The position numbers and the translations under genes are program-made. Below the pieces are notes generated by a model. The model had not been told where the DNA came from. It did no database searches and worked only from the letters and a program-made list of their open reading frames with translations. 61,814 bases of DNA, taken from contig NZ_BAWO01000032.1 in the NCBI RefSeq assembly GCF_000632715.1, positions 1 through 61,814 on the forward strand, read 5' to 3'. Source of the stretch: Parageobacillus caldoxylosilyticus NBRC 107762. Lineage in GTDB: Bacteria > Bacillota > Bacilli > Bacillales > Anoxybacillaceae. Positions 53,875 to 61,814 of the stretch are shown one piece after another (positions within the stretch are counted from its first letter, which is position 1; each line of letters starts with the position of its first letter).

Positions 53875-54556
53875 ATGTTCAAAAAAATTGCTAGTTTAGT
53901 AACATTTTGTTTCATTTGCGTTATCATGTTTGGAAATATTGCAATGGCTGCAACGTATACTGTTTAACCAGGGGACACTCTAGGGAAAATTGCTGCCAAT
54001 CATGGAACAACAGTCGATAAGTTAGTAAACCAAAACAAATTGGCATATACAGCAATCCACCCAGGGGAAAAGTTGGAAATTCCGGAACCAAATACTTATA
54101 AAGTGGTTGCAGGCGATACATTCTATAAAATTTCTACGAGCGAATCCTCAGATGAAAGATCCGAATCGGATTTATCCCGGACAAGTTCTCCATATTCCGA
54201 ATAAAACTCAGCCAAGAATGATTTACATGGGGAATTCCAGTCAGAAAAGGATTGCGCTTACTTTTGACGATGGTCCCGAAGGCATCTATACGCCGAAAAT
54301 CTTAGAAATTTTGCGGCAAAAGGGCGTTAAAGCAGCATTTTTCGTCATAGACACAAACGACTGGAGTGGCGCTTCTTCTGAGGAAATTTTATCTAGGGTA
54401 CATCGAAATGTGGTTCCGGGGGGCATTATCCTCCAACACAACTTCCGTGTTCCGTGCCAATTAGATGGAAGCATTAAGGCACTCCCTCAAATCATTGATC
54501 AATTACGTGCACAGGGGGATGAATTTGTGACAGTTGATCAGTTATTAGGAAAATAG
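53875..54556 (+). pseudogene. LysM + NodB polysaccharide deacetylase, broken at several points
   Basis: A signal peptide (MFKKIASLVTFCFICVIMF) is followed by a LysM repeat whose start reads TYTV-stop-PGDTLGKIAANHG (TAA where Lys is usual), a second LysM ([14 protein letters not shown]) that shifts frame to [19 protein letters not shown], then a NodB domain [19 protein letters not shown]. After AAFFV the middle of the domain is deleted, and it resumes at [14 protein letters not shown]. The ribosome site AAGGGGGGG is intact. Lost peptidoglycan or chitin deacetylase. Confidence 0.78.
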
Positions 54557-54629
54557 AATTATACAGACTGTTGGCAAATGGGTTGCAAACGTGCAACCCA
54601 TTTTGCTTGCTGGGGAGAACTTCCCCTCC

Positions 54630-55418
54630 TTAACTGCTCGCGCTCGTATAAAAGCGAAGCGCAAAGCGCCAAAAGCGGCGCGCCAGCCATAAAAAGACCA
54701 AAGCCAGCGAAACGGCAATGAGCGCGGTTGCCATATTCCACTTTCCTAACAGGGACAACGCCGGCATGTTCGTGATCACCGCAGCGGGCAGTACATATGT
54801 CAGCACGACGCGCATCCAGCCGCGGTACATGCCGACCGGAAACCGCGCTGTTTCAAAAAACGAATCAAAAATAAAGGACAAGTCGTCAATGCGGATGACC
54901 CAAAACGACGTCGTCATCAGCATCATCCACAACGAATAAATCAACACGAATGACGCCGCGATGGTGATAAGAAAAATCAGCACATCGAATAATGACGGAA
55001 TATAACGCTTGACCATCAAGCCGTAGCCAATGACGCCAAGGCCAAGCAAAACGTCAATCAGGCGCCAAAACACCAAATGGCGGAAGCTGACGTAAAACAT
55101 GCTGTCGACCGGTTTCGTCAAAATATAATCGAGCGTGCCGCGGCGGACATGTTCGAGCAGGCGCGGCATATTTGGGCGTAGCGCAAAATCAATCATCCCT
55201 CTAAGCGTATTAAAGACGCCAAGCAATACAAGAACATCGGCATACGCCCATCCTCCCAATTGATCGGTCTGATAGAAAAAGATGTTGACCGTCAAAATCG
55301 CAATTCCAATGCCAAAAAAGCTGGAAACGAGATTGCCGAGAAACTCGCTGCGATATTCCAATTCTTCCACAAAACAGGCGCGGAAAAACTCGCGGAAAAT
55401 CCGCACATATCTTCGCAC
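54630..55418 (-). CDS. ABC-2 type permease (COG3694-like)
   Basis: A 262-residue membrane protein with six helices; the N-terminal FREFFRACFVEELEYRSEFL amphipathic segment and the FALRPNMPRLLEHVRRGTLD loop fit the family. GTG start at 55418, two bases after the preceding permease stop, with GTAGGTGG upstream. The longer frame starting at 55499 overlaps the other permease and is rejected. Third gene of an exporter operon. Confidence 0.88.
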   Translation of the reverse strand: MRRYVRIFREFFRACFVEELEYRSEFLGNLVSSFFGIGIAILTVNIFFYQTDQLGGWAYADVLVLLGVFNTLRGMIDFALRPNMPRLLEHVRRGTLDYILTKPVDSMFYVSFRHLVFWRLIDVLLGLGVIGYGLMVKRYIPSLFDVLIFLITIAASFVLIYSLWMMLMTTSFWVIRIDDLSFIFDSFFETARFPVGMYRGWMRVVLTYVLPAAVITNMPALSLLGKWNMATALIAVSLALVFLWLARRFWRFALRFYTSASS

Positions 55419-55420
55419 GC

Positions 55421-56194
55421 TTAACCACCTACCGCCTGATTTTTCTTTAATCCCGCTATCCATATCCACCGCAGGGCGATAATGAACACCGCGACCCAAA
55501 TCGACGCGATGGCGAAACCTTGCAGCATATCATGGCCGTTGGCTGCTCCGGTAACGATGTCAATCGGAAACCCGATCATATAGCGAAACGGCAAAAAGAC
55601 ACTCCATTGCTGCAGCATCGGCGGAAGCATGGACAGCGGCGCAATCCGCCCCGATAAAAATAAGGAAATTGCTTCTAGCACGCCATAGACCGCCGTGACT
55701 TTGGTAATCCAAAAGCCGAGCAGCCCGCAAATGTAACTGAGCAAAAAGCGAAGCGCAGCGCCAAGCAGCACCGCCGCCAAAAACAGAAGCGCCTGTCCGC
55801 CTGTCACATCAAAGCGAAGCGCGGGCACAAACAGCGCTGCTATCGCCCATATCGGCGCCAAGATAGCTACAAACAATACTTTATACACCACATTTTCCGC
55901 AATCGCCCAGTGAATCGGATGGAGCGGGCGAATAATATAGTTGGAAAACGTCCCTTCGCGAATTTCGCGATCGAGCTCCCAAACGTCCCAAGCGCTCGTC
56001 ATCCGCTCGACAAAAATGACCGCCATAAAGTAAAAAAGGAAAGCATCGCTTTGGGACGGATCAATATTCATCCATACGGCCATGGTAATGAGCGGCTGGA
56101 CAATCGCTCCCGTCATCCAGACGAGCGTTGCAAGGCGATAGGCTAACATTTCAATATATTTCATGCGCAGAAGGGCGATGTATTTACGAATCAT
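55421..56194 (-). CDS. ABC-2 type permease (COG4587-like)
   Basis: A 257-residue membrane protein with six helices and DVWELDREIREGTFSNYIIR followed by PLHPIHWAI, the typical cytoplasmic loop of these paired permeases. AGGAGGGG precedes the ATG, which lies inside the end of the ATPase gene. It pairs with the next permease and the ATPase upstream as an exporter of unknown cargo. Confidence 0.88.
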   Translation of the reverse strand: MIRKYIALLRMKYIEMLAYRLATLVWMTGAIVQPLITMAVWMNIDPSQSDAFLFYFMAVIFVERMTSAWDVWELDREIREGTFSNYIIRPLHPIHWAIAENVVYKVLFVAILAPIWAIAALFVPALRFDVTGGQALLFLAAVLLGAALRFLLSYICGLLGFWITKVTAVYGVLEAISLFLSGRIAPLSMLPPMLQQWSVFLPFRYMIGFPIDIVTGAANGHDMLQGFAIASIWVAVFIIALRWIWIAGLKKNQAVGG

Positions 56195-57161
56195 GCAACC
56201 CCTCCTGAAACGCGCGTGTAATCACTTCTTCCATCGGCGGGTCTTGAATGTTAATGTCATGGACGTGGAAATGCTGCAAAAAATGCGCCGACACTTCTGC
56301 CACTTTCTCCCGCGCCACCCGCAATGCCACATTGCCGTCTTCGATTTCCACAACCTCTCCGTAATCTTCCCAGCGCACATCAGGCACCTTGGCAAAGCGA
56401 ACTTCGAGCCGCTTGTACGGGGCGAGTTTCTCTGTCAGCACCGTCAACTCCCCATCATAAATCAGCTTTCCATAATTAATAATCATGACGCGGTCGCACA
56501 GCGCCGTCACATCGCCCATATAATGCGACGTCAGCAAAATCGTCGTTTCATGCTCTCGATTGTAATCAACGATAAAACGGCGCACTTTTTCCTGTGTATG
56601 GACATCAAGCCCGATCGTCGGTTCGTCTAAAAACAATACTTGCGGGCGATGCAATAGCGCCGCCGCCAGTTCGCAGCGCATCCGCTGCCCAAGCGACAAA
56701 CTGCGCGTCGGTTTGTCTAGCAGCGGCGCTAACTCGAGCAATTCGACCAATTCGTCCAACGTTTCGCGAAACATCCGGTCATCGATCTCATAGATTGCTT
56801 TGTTGACTAAAAATGTTTCCATCGGCGGGATATCCCAAATGAGCTGGCTTTTTTGCCCCATCACCAAACTCATCATTTTTTTAAATTCGGCCTTTTGTTC
56901 AAACGGAACAAAGCCGCCGACCGTAATTTCTCCTGACGTTGGGTGCAGAAGCCCGGCGAGCATCTTCATCGTCGTCGTTTTGCCGGCGCCGTTCGGGCCT
57001 AAAAACCCGACAATTTCCCCTTTTTCAATCGTAAACGAAATATCTTTGACTGCTTCCACCACCCGATATTCGCGCCTCCACAAGCTGCGCACGGCCTCCA
57101 GCCAGCCCGCCTGGCGGGCATGCACGCGAAATGATTTATGCAAATGCTTCACGTGAATCAT
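56184..57161 (-). CDS. ABC exporter ATPase (COG4586-like)
   Basis: A 325-residue ATPase: GFLGPNGAGKTTTMKMLAGL (Walker A), SLVMGQKSQLIWDIPP (Q-loop region), LSLGQRMRCELAAALLHRPQ (signature), VLFLDEPTIGLDVHTQ (Walker B) and LTSHYMGDV (H-loop). Start at 57161 after TTGGAGGAAG; the frame opens at 57233 but without a site. First gene of the three-gene exporter operon, just outside the Tn554-like element. Confidence 0.92.
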   Translation of the reverse strand: MIHVKHLHKSFRVHARQAGWLEAVRSLWRREYRVVEAVKDISFTIEKGEIVGFLGPNGAGKTTTMKMLAGLLHPTSGEITVGGFVPFEQKAEFKKMMSLVMGQKSQLIWDIPPMETFLVNKAIYEIDDRMFRETLDELVELLELAPLLDKPTRSLSLGQRMRCELAAALLHRPQVLFLDEPTIGLDVHTQEKVRRFIVDYNREHETTILLTSHYMGDVTALCDRVMIINYGKLIYDGELTVLTEKLAPYKRLEVRFAKVPDVRWEDYGEVVEIEDGNVALRVAREKVAEVSAHFLQHFHVHDINIQDPPMEEVITRAFQEGLHDS

Positions 57162-57268
57162 CGTTTTCTTCCTCCAACTAATGCCAAGAAAGTTTTGTCC
57201 GTACATTATTTTTATATGATTGGCGAGCAGCATGCAAACAAAAAGCAGACTTCCGAAATTAACTGTAC

Positions 57269-57311
57269 TTTAAAGAGGAGGACATAGCCCACAGCGGGAA
57301 GCGCAGCGAAT
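57269..57311 (+). repeat. Inverted repeat, left copy of Tn554-like element
   Basis: Contains ACATAGCCCACAGCGGG with TTTAAAGAGG before it and GCGCAGCGA after it. A near-identical copy in inverse orientation is at 61667-61713; each reads towards the element interior. Confidence 0.75.
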
Positions 57312-57384
57312 CCTTTAAATTCCAGAAAGGCTTTCCCCTATAAAAAGCTTATCAAGACCTAAATTAAAGAAATATAAGTAAATA

Positions 57385-57428
57385 AAAGGACATTACATAT
57401 TGTATATGACTAATATGTAATGTCCTTT
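57385..57428 (-). terminator. Strong hairpin after the DUF3888-like gene
   Basis: A 17-bp perfect stem, AAAGGACATTACATATT (57385-57401) pairing with 57412-57428, around a 10-base loop. On the minus strand it is followed by TATTTACTTA. Likely terminator for the cargo gene. Confidence 0.75.
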
Positions 57429-57477
57429 CTTATTCAACTAAAGCATCCCGTTAGCTTAAACAAAACGATTTCAAAAA

Positions 57478-57849
57478 TCATCCTTCAACCTTAGTTACAG
57501 TAACCCTATCTAACTTTACATCAAAAGTTAGAATGACTGGACCTTCTGGTGGATTATGAGGACCTGTATAAGTATCATATTTAACCTTTATTGTAAAGTC
57601 ATATTGAGAATATCCTTCAGTTTTCCGATTCACTTCTAATATTTCTGCATTCCATAACCCATAACTGCGAGATGGGTACTTGTTGTTTATTGCTTTCCTC
57701 GCATATGGGTCTAATAAAACTAACAAAGCATCATAAAAATCAGTATGTTTTTCCTCGCCAGTAATATTAGTCTTTGCTACAACTTGGTAGGACAATGATA
57801 AATTCCAGAATAATAAACATATAACAAGTGAAATTAGAATCCGTTTCAT
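57478..57849 (-). CDS. Exported DUF3888-like protein (element cargo)
   Basis: A 123-residue protein with a signal peptide (residues 1-25). The mature part starts with KHTDFYDALLVLLDPYARKA, then NKYPSRSYGLWNAEILEVNR and a C-terminal TFDVKLDRVTVTKV; the DxxLxLLxPxxxxAxNxYY-like beginning is the DUF3888 pattern seen in secreted Bacillus proteins. Function unknown. It lies between the left repeat and tnpC. Confidence 0.75.
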   Translation of the reverse strand: MKRILISLVICLLFWNLSLSYQVVAKTNITGEEKHTDFYDALLVLLDPYARKAINNKYPSRSYGLWNAEILEVNRKTEGYSQYDFTIKVKYDTYTGPHNPPEGPVILTFDVKLDRVTVTKVEG

Positions 57850-58003
57850 ATAAAAAGCTACCTCCTTTTTTAGATAGCCTCCCCTAAAAAAGATGATTTA
57901 TTTTGGTTAATTTGCCTTCAAAATCTCCTAAATATAATAAATTCTTCTTCAACTAACTTGACCGTTAGTTGAAGAAGAAAGGAAACAATGTTCCCTTTTG
58001 TTA

Positions 58004-58384
58004 CTATAACTTCTTATATACCTCTGCGTAAGCTAATTTTAACTGTTCCCGTAATTGCTTGTTTTCGTCTTCTAACTTTTTGATTTTTCGTTTCAACGAT
58101 TCAATAAGAGCGTCTTTGTTGCTCTCATTCATTTCTCGCTTTATTTGTTTCGCAGTAGGAGCTTGTGCTTGTTGTTGGCGTAAGGTTTCAATACGCTCAC
58201 GCAGTTCAGAATGGTTGTAAAGTGTTGCTTTCGCTACCCCTGCTTCATTTGCTACGCTATTAAAATTAATGCTCTCATTGGCTCGTATGAGCCTTTTAAT
58301 GGCTTCATCGACCTTTTGATAGGTGAGAGCCTTTCTGGAGGCATGAATGGCTTTCAAATGCTCTCTACGGTCATAGTTAGCCAT
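58004..58384 (-). CDS. tnpC: Tn554-type transposition protein TnpC
   Basis: A 126-residue protein: N-terminal helix-turn-helix like segment (ESINFNSVANEAGVAKATLY) and a C-terminal coiled coil (ESLKRKIKKLEDENKQLREQ). This is the TnpC/DUF6262 form of Tn554-family elements, which affects orientation and efficiency. It starts within the last codons of tnpB (ATG at 58384). Confidence 0.87.
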   Translation of the reverse strand: MANYDRREHLKAIHASRKALTYQKVDEAIKRLIRANESINFNSVANEAGVAKATLYNHSELRERIETLRQQQAQAPTAKQIKREMNESNKDALIESLKRKIKKLEDENKQLREQLKLAYAEVYKKL

Positions 58385-60485
58385 TGGAAACACCTTGCTT
58401 TCGTTTGATTCGTTCTAATCGCCCAAAGATGATATTGCCTTCTTTAATGGTGTTTAAGATTTTCTCGTAACGCTCTAAATTCCTTTTATTCTTTTCAGCG
58501 ATATCATTCCTGCCACGCTGTTCCAAAGCTTCTATCGTTTTTGTGGTTGTTTTGATTAATAATTCATACTTCTGTATATCCAAATCAGAAAAACCGATGG
58601 CTAAGTCCTTACATGGGCTTCCACCGTTACATGTTAGACATGGTGGTTCTTCGGCATACGGACAATTTCCGTTGATTCTTGCGTGACAAGTTCCGTATGG
58701 ATTATCAATCGCATTCAATTTATGATCACGCCACAATGTTTCCAAGATATCTTCTGGAATATCCTTATTAGGTTTTACTTCCCGAACCTCCCCATTTAGG
58801 TCAAAACTAAATACACCTTGTTTTATTGCTTCCTCAAATGCTTTACGCTTGGTATCGTCTAATAACTTAGCGTATCGCAGGGTCATTTCAGGTGAAGCAT
58901 GTGCTAATAATTCTTGAACCGTTAAAATATCGACTCCACTATTTAACATTTTGACCGCATAGGTATGGCGGAATTGATGTGTTTTAAAATGAAAGACATG
59001 ACCGTTTTCGTCTATAATATTCTTGGTTTTTGCTAATTTATTTAGTTCATACCGAATGAAAGCTTGACTAAATGGTTTTCCTTTGCGGGAACCTCGATAA
59101 CGAACGAAAATAAATTTTTCAGGATTGTTGTCGTCATTGCTATTTTTTATGGATTTATCAATCAATACCGCAAGAATATTGGCTAATTCTTCATCAATCG
59201 GAATCCGATGTCCTTTTACGTAGGTTTTTTCAATATCGGTCTCGATATAATATTTTCCGTTTAGTTTGACTAAACAATCTTGTGTTAAGCCTAGTACATC
59301 GGAAATCCGCAATCCTGTTTTAAAGGCTACCCATATTATAGTCTGAATATCTTTGTGAAGATGATTGATATGAGTGAATAGTTGCTCCAACACATAATCA
59401 GGAATATAGTCAATTTGGTCAATGGATTTCTTCTTTGGTTTTGGTTTGTCTTCTGGGAAAATTAACAAATTTACATTAGTTTCGGGAGCGATATCGTATC
59501 CATATCGTTGAATGTCTTCAAGAAACCTTCCTACGATATATAGGGCATATGATATATAGCGTTCAGGATGCGCATTCTTTTGCTTTAAGTTGCTTTCCGC
59601 ATATTCATGCAACCATTGAATGTACTGTTCCATATGGGAACGCTTTAACCCACTTAAATCATTCCAAGTCGGTTCTAAAGAAAACAAGAAAGAGAAGAAT
59701 TTTAGTAAATTGGTAAAATAGTTTATTGCGCTACTCCAAGCGAAACGGTTTTTACTTAATAAGCGTTGCTTGATATACTGTTTTACTTGCTGACGTATGT
59801 TCATGTTTTCAAACTTGGTGAAGTCAATGTAATGGTCAGACTTACTTTTGTTGTACTCAATCCCATACTTATCATGTAGGACCCTTACATCCCATCGGTC
59901 TTTTTCCCATTCTTCACGATTGTCAGTTAATTCAAAAAGCTTCGTTTGTAAGACTCGTAAAATGGTTGCTGTTTGTGATTTAACTGTGCGTTCACCATAA
60001 TAATGTTTTTTAATTTTTTGTGTTTTAATCCTTTGCTCGGTTAACCAAAGCAACCATTCTCGCTCTACTTGATTTATCTCCAAATCAAGTAGGGAATATA
60101 AGGTGGGGTACTTTGCATTTAGGAAGGCGGTCAATTTTCGAAGAATTGCAGCCAGTCCAATCCAAACAGTTGTTAAACTCCATTCATCCCGAAATAACTT
60201 ATGGTAGAACACATACTTAATTTCCAAGTTGACAGATGGGCTTTTCACTTGAAATAGAATATATCTATGTGTATCCTTATAGTTTGAAAATTGTTCTTTG
60301 AAGTTAGAAATAGTTCCTATTACATTAATGTCCCATTTATCATTGACTAAAAAATATGGATTTGGTTCAACTTTGGTAGTTATCGAGCCGTCTTCATGGA
60401 TGGTTTTTTCGGTATAGGTTGATAACTCTTGCTGTAAACGTTCATGGAAACTTAATTGATGAATAGGGTGTTGTTGAATATTCAT
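58377..60485 (-). CDS. tnpB: Tn554-type tyrosine recombinase TnpB
   Basis: A 702-residue recombinase. The catalytic part (about 370-590) has FKTGLRISDVLGLTQD (Arg), HFKTHQFRHTYAVKMLNSGV (HxxR), LAHASPEMTLRYAKL (His and Tyr). A cysteine-rich tail (TCHARINGNCPYAEEPPCLT, GGSPC) may bind zinc. The long N-terminal part, as in Tn554 TnpB, has no known motif. It overlaps tnpA by four bases and tnpC by eight. Confidence 0.93.
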   Translation of the reverse strand: MNIQQHPIHQLSFHERLQQELSTYTEKTIHEDGSITTKVEPNPYFLVNDKWDINVIGTISNFKEQFSNYKDTHRYILFQVKSPSVNLEIKYVFYHKLFRDEWSLTTVWIGLAAILRKLTAFLNAKYPTLYSLLDLEINQVEREWLLWLTEQRIKTQKIKKHYYGERTVKSQTATILRVLQTKLFELTDNREEWEKDRWDVRVLHDKYGIEYNKSKSDHYIDFTKFENMNIRQQVKQYIKQRLLSKNRFAWSSAINYFTNLLKFFSFLFSLEPTWNDLSGLKRSHMEQYIQWLHEYAESNLKQKNAHPERYISYALYIVGRFLEDIQRYGYDIAPETNVNLLIFPEDKPKPKKKSIDQIDYIPDYVLEQLFTHINHLHKDIQTIIWVAFKTGLRISDVLGLTQDCLVKLNGKYYIETDIEKTYVKGHRIPIDEELANILAVLIDKSIKNSNDDNNPEKFIFVRYRGSRKGKPFSQAFIRYELNKLAKTKNIIDENGHVFHFKTHQFRHTYAVKMLNSGVDILTVQELLAHASPEMTLRYAKLLDDTKRKAFEEAIKQGVFSFDLNGEVREVKPNKDIPEDILETLWRDHKLNAIDNPYGTCHARINGNCPYAEEPPCLTCNGGSPCKDLAIGFSDLDIQKYELLIKTTTKTIEALEQRGRNDIAEKNKRNLERYEKILNTIKEGNIIFGRLERIKRKQGVSNG

Positions 60486-61618
60486 TCGATCGAATCCTTT
60501 CCAGATTTTTTTGTGATGTCAAACGCATGTTGTGCCTTCTCCCAATTCTTACGGATTTCTTCATCCGAAGGATGGAGATACAAATTGATCGTGGTTTGGA
60601 TTTGAGAATGTCCTAATCGTTCTTGTACTTGTTTAATATCTTTCGTTTGTTGGTAGTACATGGTAGCGTGTGTATGGCGTAAAAGGTGAGGATGAACATG
60701 GATCCCTGTTTTCTTTTTCAATCGCTTAAATAAGGCTTCTACATCGCTATAGGTCATGGGTTGACCTACGTTCTTGCCGCGCAATTTGATAAACAAGAAA
60801 TTTGTATTGAAGTCCAATTCATCCACTACCTCATACAAGTAATCATCCAACAAATCCATTAAGGCTTGGGAAACATAAATTTCCCGTTCCCCTGTTTTTA
60901 GTTTTGCTCCGTTCTCCAGTTCCCCTCGATGGACTAAACGAATCCGATGTCCGTTCTTATGATCAAAAATAAAATCCTCAATGAATAGAGAAAGCACCTC
61001 ACCAATTCGCAATCCTGTTTCAAAAAGCAATTGAATTAACAATCTATCTCGGATGTTAGTGGTTGCTTTTATCAATTGTTGTACTTCTTCTTTCGTTAAA
61101 ACTTTCAGCTTTTTTCTTGGCTCTTTGACCTTCAGAATATGACGGTTAGAAGGCTTATTTTTATTGACATGATACAGAAAATCCTTGTATCTGGTTCTTC
61201 CTCCTGTAAAATCTTGCTTCATCAACTTATCGACCAGATCATTTGGAAGTTCCTCATTTCGATACAAATAGTCATAAAAATTGGTGACGGCTGTAATCGT
61301 CAGATTAATCGTTTTTTCTGTTTTCTTTGCTTTCACAGGTTGGAGGGGAGTCACCTTTGTGCTTTCATATGGATTCCTCAACCATGCGACAAACTCCACC
61401 AAGTCCTCTAAACGAACTTTCCTGTAATCCTTCTTCTTTTCCTGTAAAAACACAAAATACTGCTTTAACGCATAACAGTAGGTCTTCAGTGTATTCCTGC
61501 TTTTCCCTGTTGTATCTAAATACTTCAGATACTTTACCACAGGAATCACAGGAAATCCTTTTTCATCCACTAATATGTATCTAATGTTATTCTCTAAGAA
61601 AACCTCTTGCACCCTCAT
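60482..61618 (-). CDS. tnpA: Tn554-type tyrosine recombinase TnpA
   Basis: A 378-residue integrase: N-terminal SAM-like domain (residues 15-130; SRNTLKTYCYALKQYFVFLQ) and catalytic domain with LLFETGLRIGEVLSLFIED (Arg), HPHLLRHTHATMYYQQTKDI (HxxR), RLGHSQIQTTINLYLHP (His, Tyr). All active-site residues appear intact. AGGTGGTG lies before the ATG. First gene of the element's operon. Confidence 0.94.
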   Translation of the reverse strand: MRVQEVFLENNIRYILVDEKGFPVIPVVKYLKYLDTTGKSRNTLKTYCYALKQYFVFLQEKKKDYRKVRLEDLVEFVAWLRNPYESTKVTPLQPVKAKKTEKTINLTITAVTNFYDYLYRNEELPNDLVDKLMKQDFTGGRTRYKDFLYHVNKNKPSNRHILKVKEPRKKLKVLTKEEVQQLIKATTNIRDRLLIQLLFETGLRIGEVLSLFIEDFIFDHKNGHRIRLVHRGELENGAKLKTGEREIYVSQALMDLLDDYLYEVVDELDFNTNFLFIKLRGKNVGQPMTYSDVEALFKRLKKKTGIHVHPHLLRHTHATMYYQQTKDIKQVQERLGHSQIQTTINLYLHPSDEEIRKNWEKAQHAFDITKKSGKDSIE

Positions 61619-61666
61619 AGATCTTCACCACCTAATATCTTTTCTTTTTTACGCTCGGTCGAAAGA

Positions 61667-61713
61667 CCTCGCTACGCCTCCCGCTGTGGGCTATGTCCTC
61701 CACCTCTTTTAAA
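61667..61713 (-). repeat. Inverted repeat, right copy of Tn554-like element
   Basis: On the minus strand: TTTTAAAAGAGG, then ACATAGCCCACAGCGGG, then GGCGTAGCGAGG. It matches the left copy at 57269-57311 with a few differences and one three-base insertion, in inverse orientation. It sits in the leader of tnpA. Confidence 0.75.
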
Positions 61714-61738
61714 ACAAAAATATGTTTTGCCTATAAGT

Positions 61739-61791
61739 ATACATAATAGACCATATTTTCAATATCTATATAATGAATCTATTATGTATGA
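61739..61791. repeat. Inverted repeat at the window edge
   Basis: ATACATAATAGA (61739-61750) and TCTATTATGTAT (61780-61791) form perfect 12-bp arms, upstream of tnpA. It may be a promoter-region operator or part of the neighbouring gene. Confidence 0.55.
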
Positions 61792-61814
61792 AAAAAGAGG
61801 ATATATGTCCTTAT

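Noticed and set aside
57385-57428. End of the Tn554-like element at the 17-bp hairpin
   Set aside because: The hairpin has no counterpart at the other side and is placed as a terminator for the cargo gene.
1-61814. tRNA, rRNA, CRISPR arrays and a replication origin
   Set aside because: No matching structures or conserved segments were noticed by eye; a covariance search was not possible here.

Overview
The window looks like chromosomal DNA of a thermophilic Bacillaceae, most likely Geobacillus or Parageobacillus. The reasons are the H-type spore protein gene, a Geobacillus-style phosphotriesterase-like lactonase, Bacillus-type thiamine and methionine riboswitch operons, a kip/pxp oxoprolinase cluster and GGAGG-type ribosome sites. 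No rRNA, tRNA or CRISPR array was seen. The genus is an inference from protein resemblance only.

Positions 1-27,000 are mostly ordinary, compact chromosome: a permease end, tatA, sspH with a small partner gene, an acyltransferase, a TPP riboswitch with thiM-thiD-thiE, a glycosyltransferase plus large membrane protein pair, an acyl-CoA ligase coupled to a lactonase, two HAD phosphatases, the kipR-pxpB-pxpC-pxpA operon with tandem operator-like repeats, a MocR regulator divergent from a flavin-nucleotide-binding protein, the NAD(P)HX repair enzyme, a SAM riboswitch with metN-metP-metQ, an MFS transporter, and a group with a ClpX-type zinc finger protein, a GrpB-family protein, a DCC protein and an SRAP protein.

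Positions 27,000-45,450 are accessory DNA, largely AT-rich and full of broken genes: two relics of a type I restriction hsdR gene that bracket a Pho-box-controlled alkaline phosphatase and a lipoprotein, a sporulation-kinase-like chimera, a uvrX/yolD remnant, two copies of a truncated tyrosine recombinase, and remnants of IS256, an IS3-type orfA, a GNAT enzyme, a YgjP-type metallopeptidase, a YVTN propeller and an esterase. Inside this stretch sits an intact five-gene response regulator/histidine kinase/ABC exporter module (33,582-38,074) of the bacitracin/lantibiotic self-protection type, followed by membrane proteins and an MFS exporter.

Positions 45,450-57,200 return to chromosomal genes: a KefB-type antiporter, a frameshifted DUF5680 gene, and a MerR-acyl-CoA ligase-acyl-CoA dehydrogenase operon. 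Its MerR gene is split near codon 4 by a decayed IS200/IS605 element carrying tnpA and tnpB; the missing start codon is found on the far side of the element. A multiply broken LysM/NodB deacetylase and an ABC-2 exporter trio follow. Positions 57,270-61,714 hold a Tn554-like element (tnpA, tnpB, tnpC plus a DUF3888-like exported protein), bracketed by inverted repeats of about 42-47 bp.

I did not find a clearly new multi-gene system. The strongest leads are the IS605 split of MerR with its possible guide-RNA region, the Tn554-like element with inverted repeats, the lactonase/CoA-ligase pair with a TetR-style palindrome, and the peptide-antibiotic resistance module set among pseudogenes.
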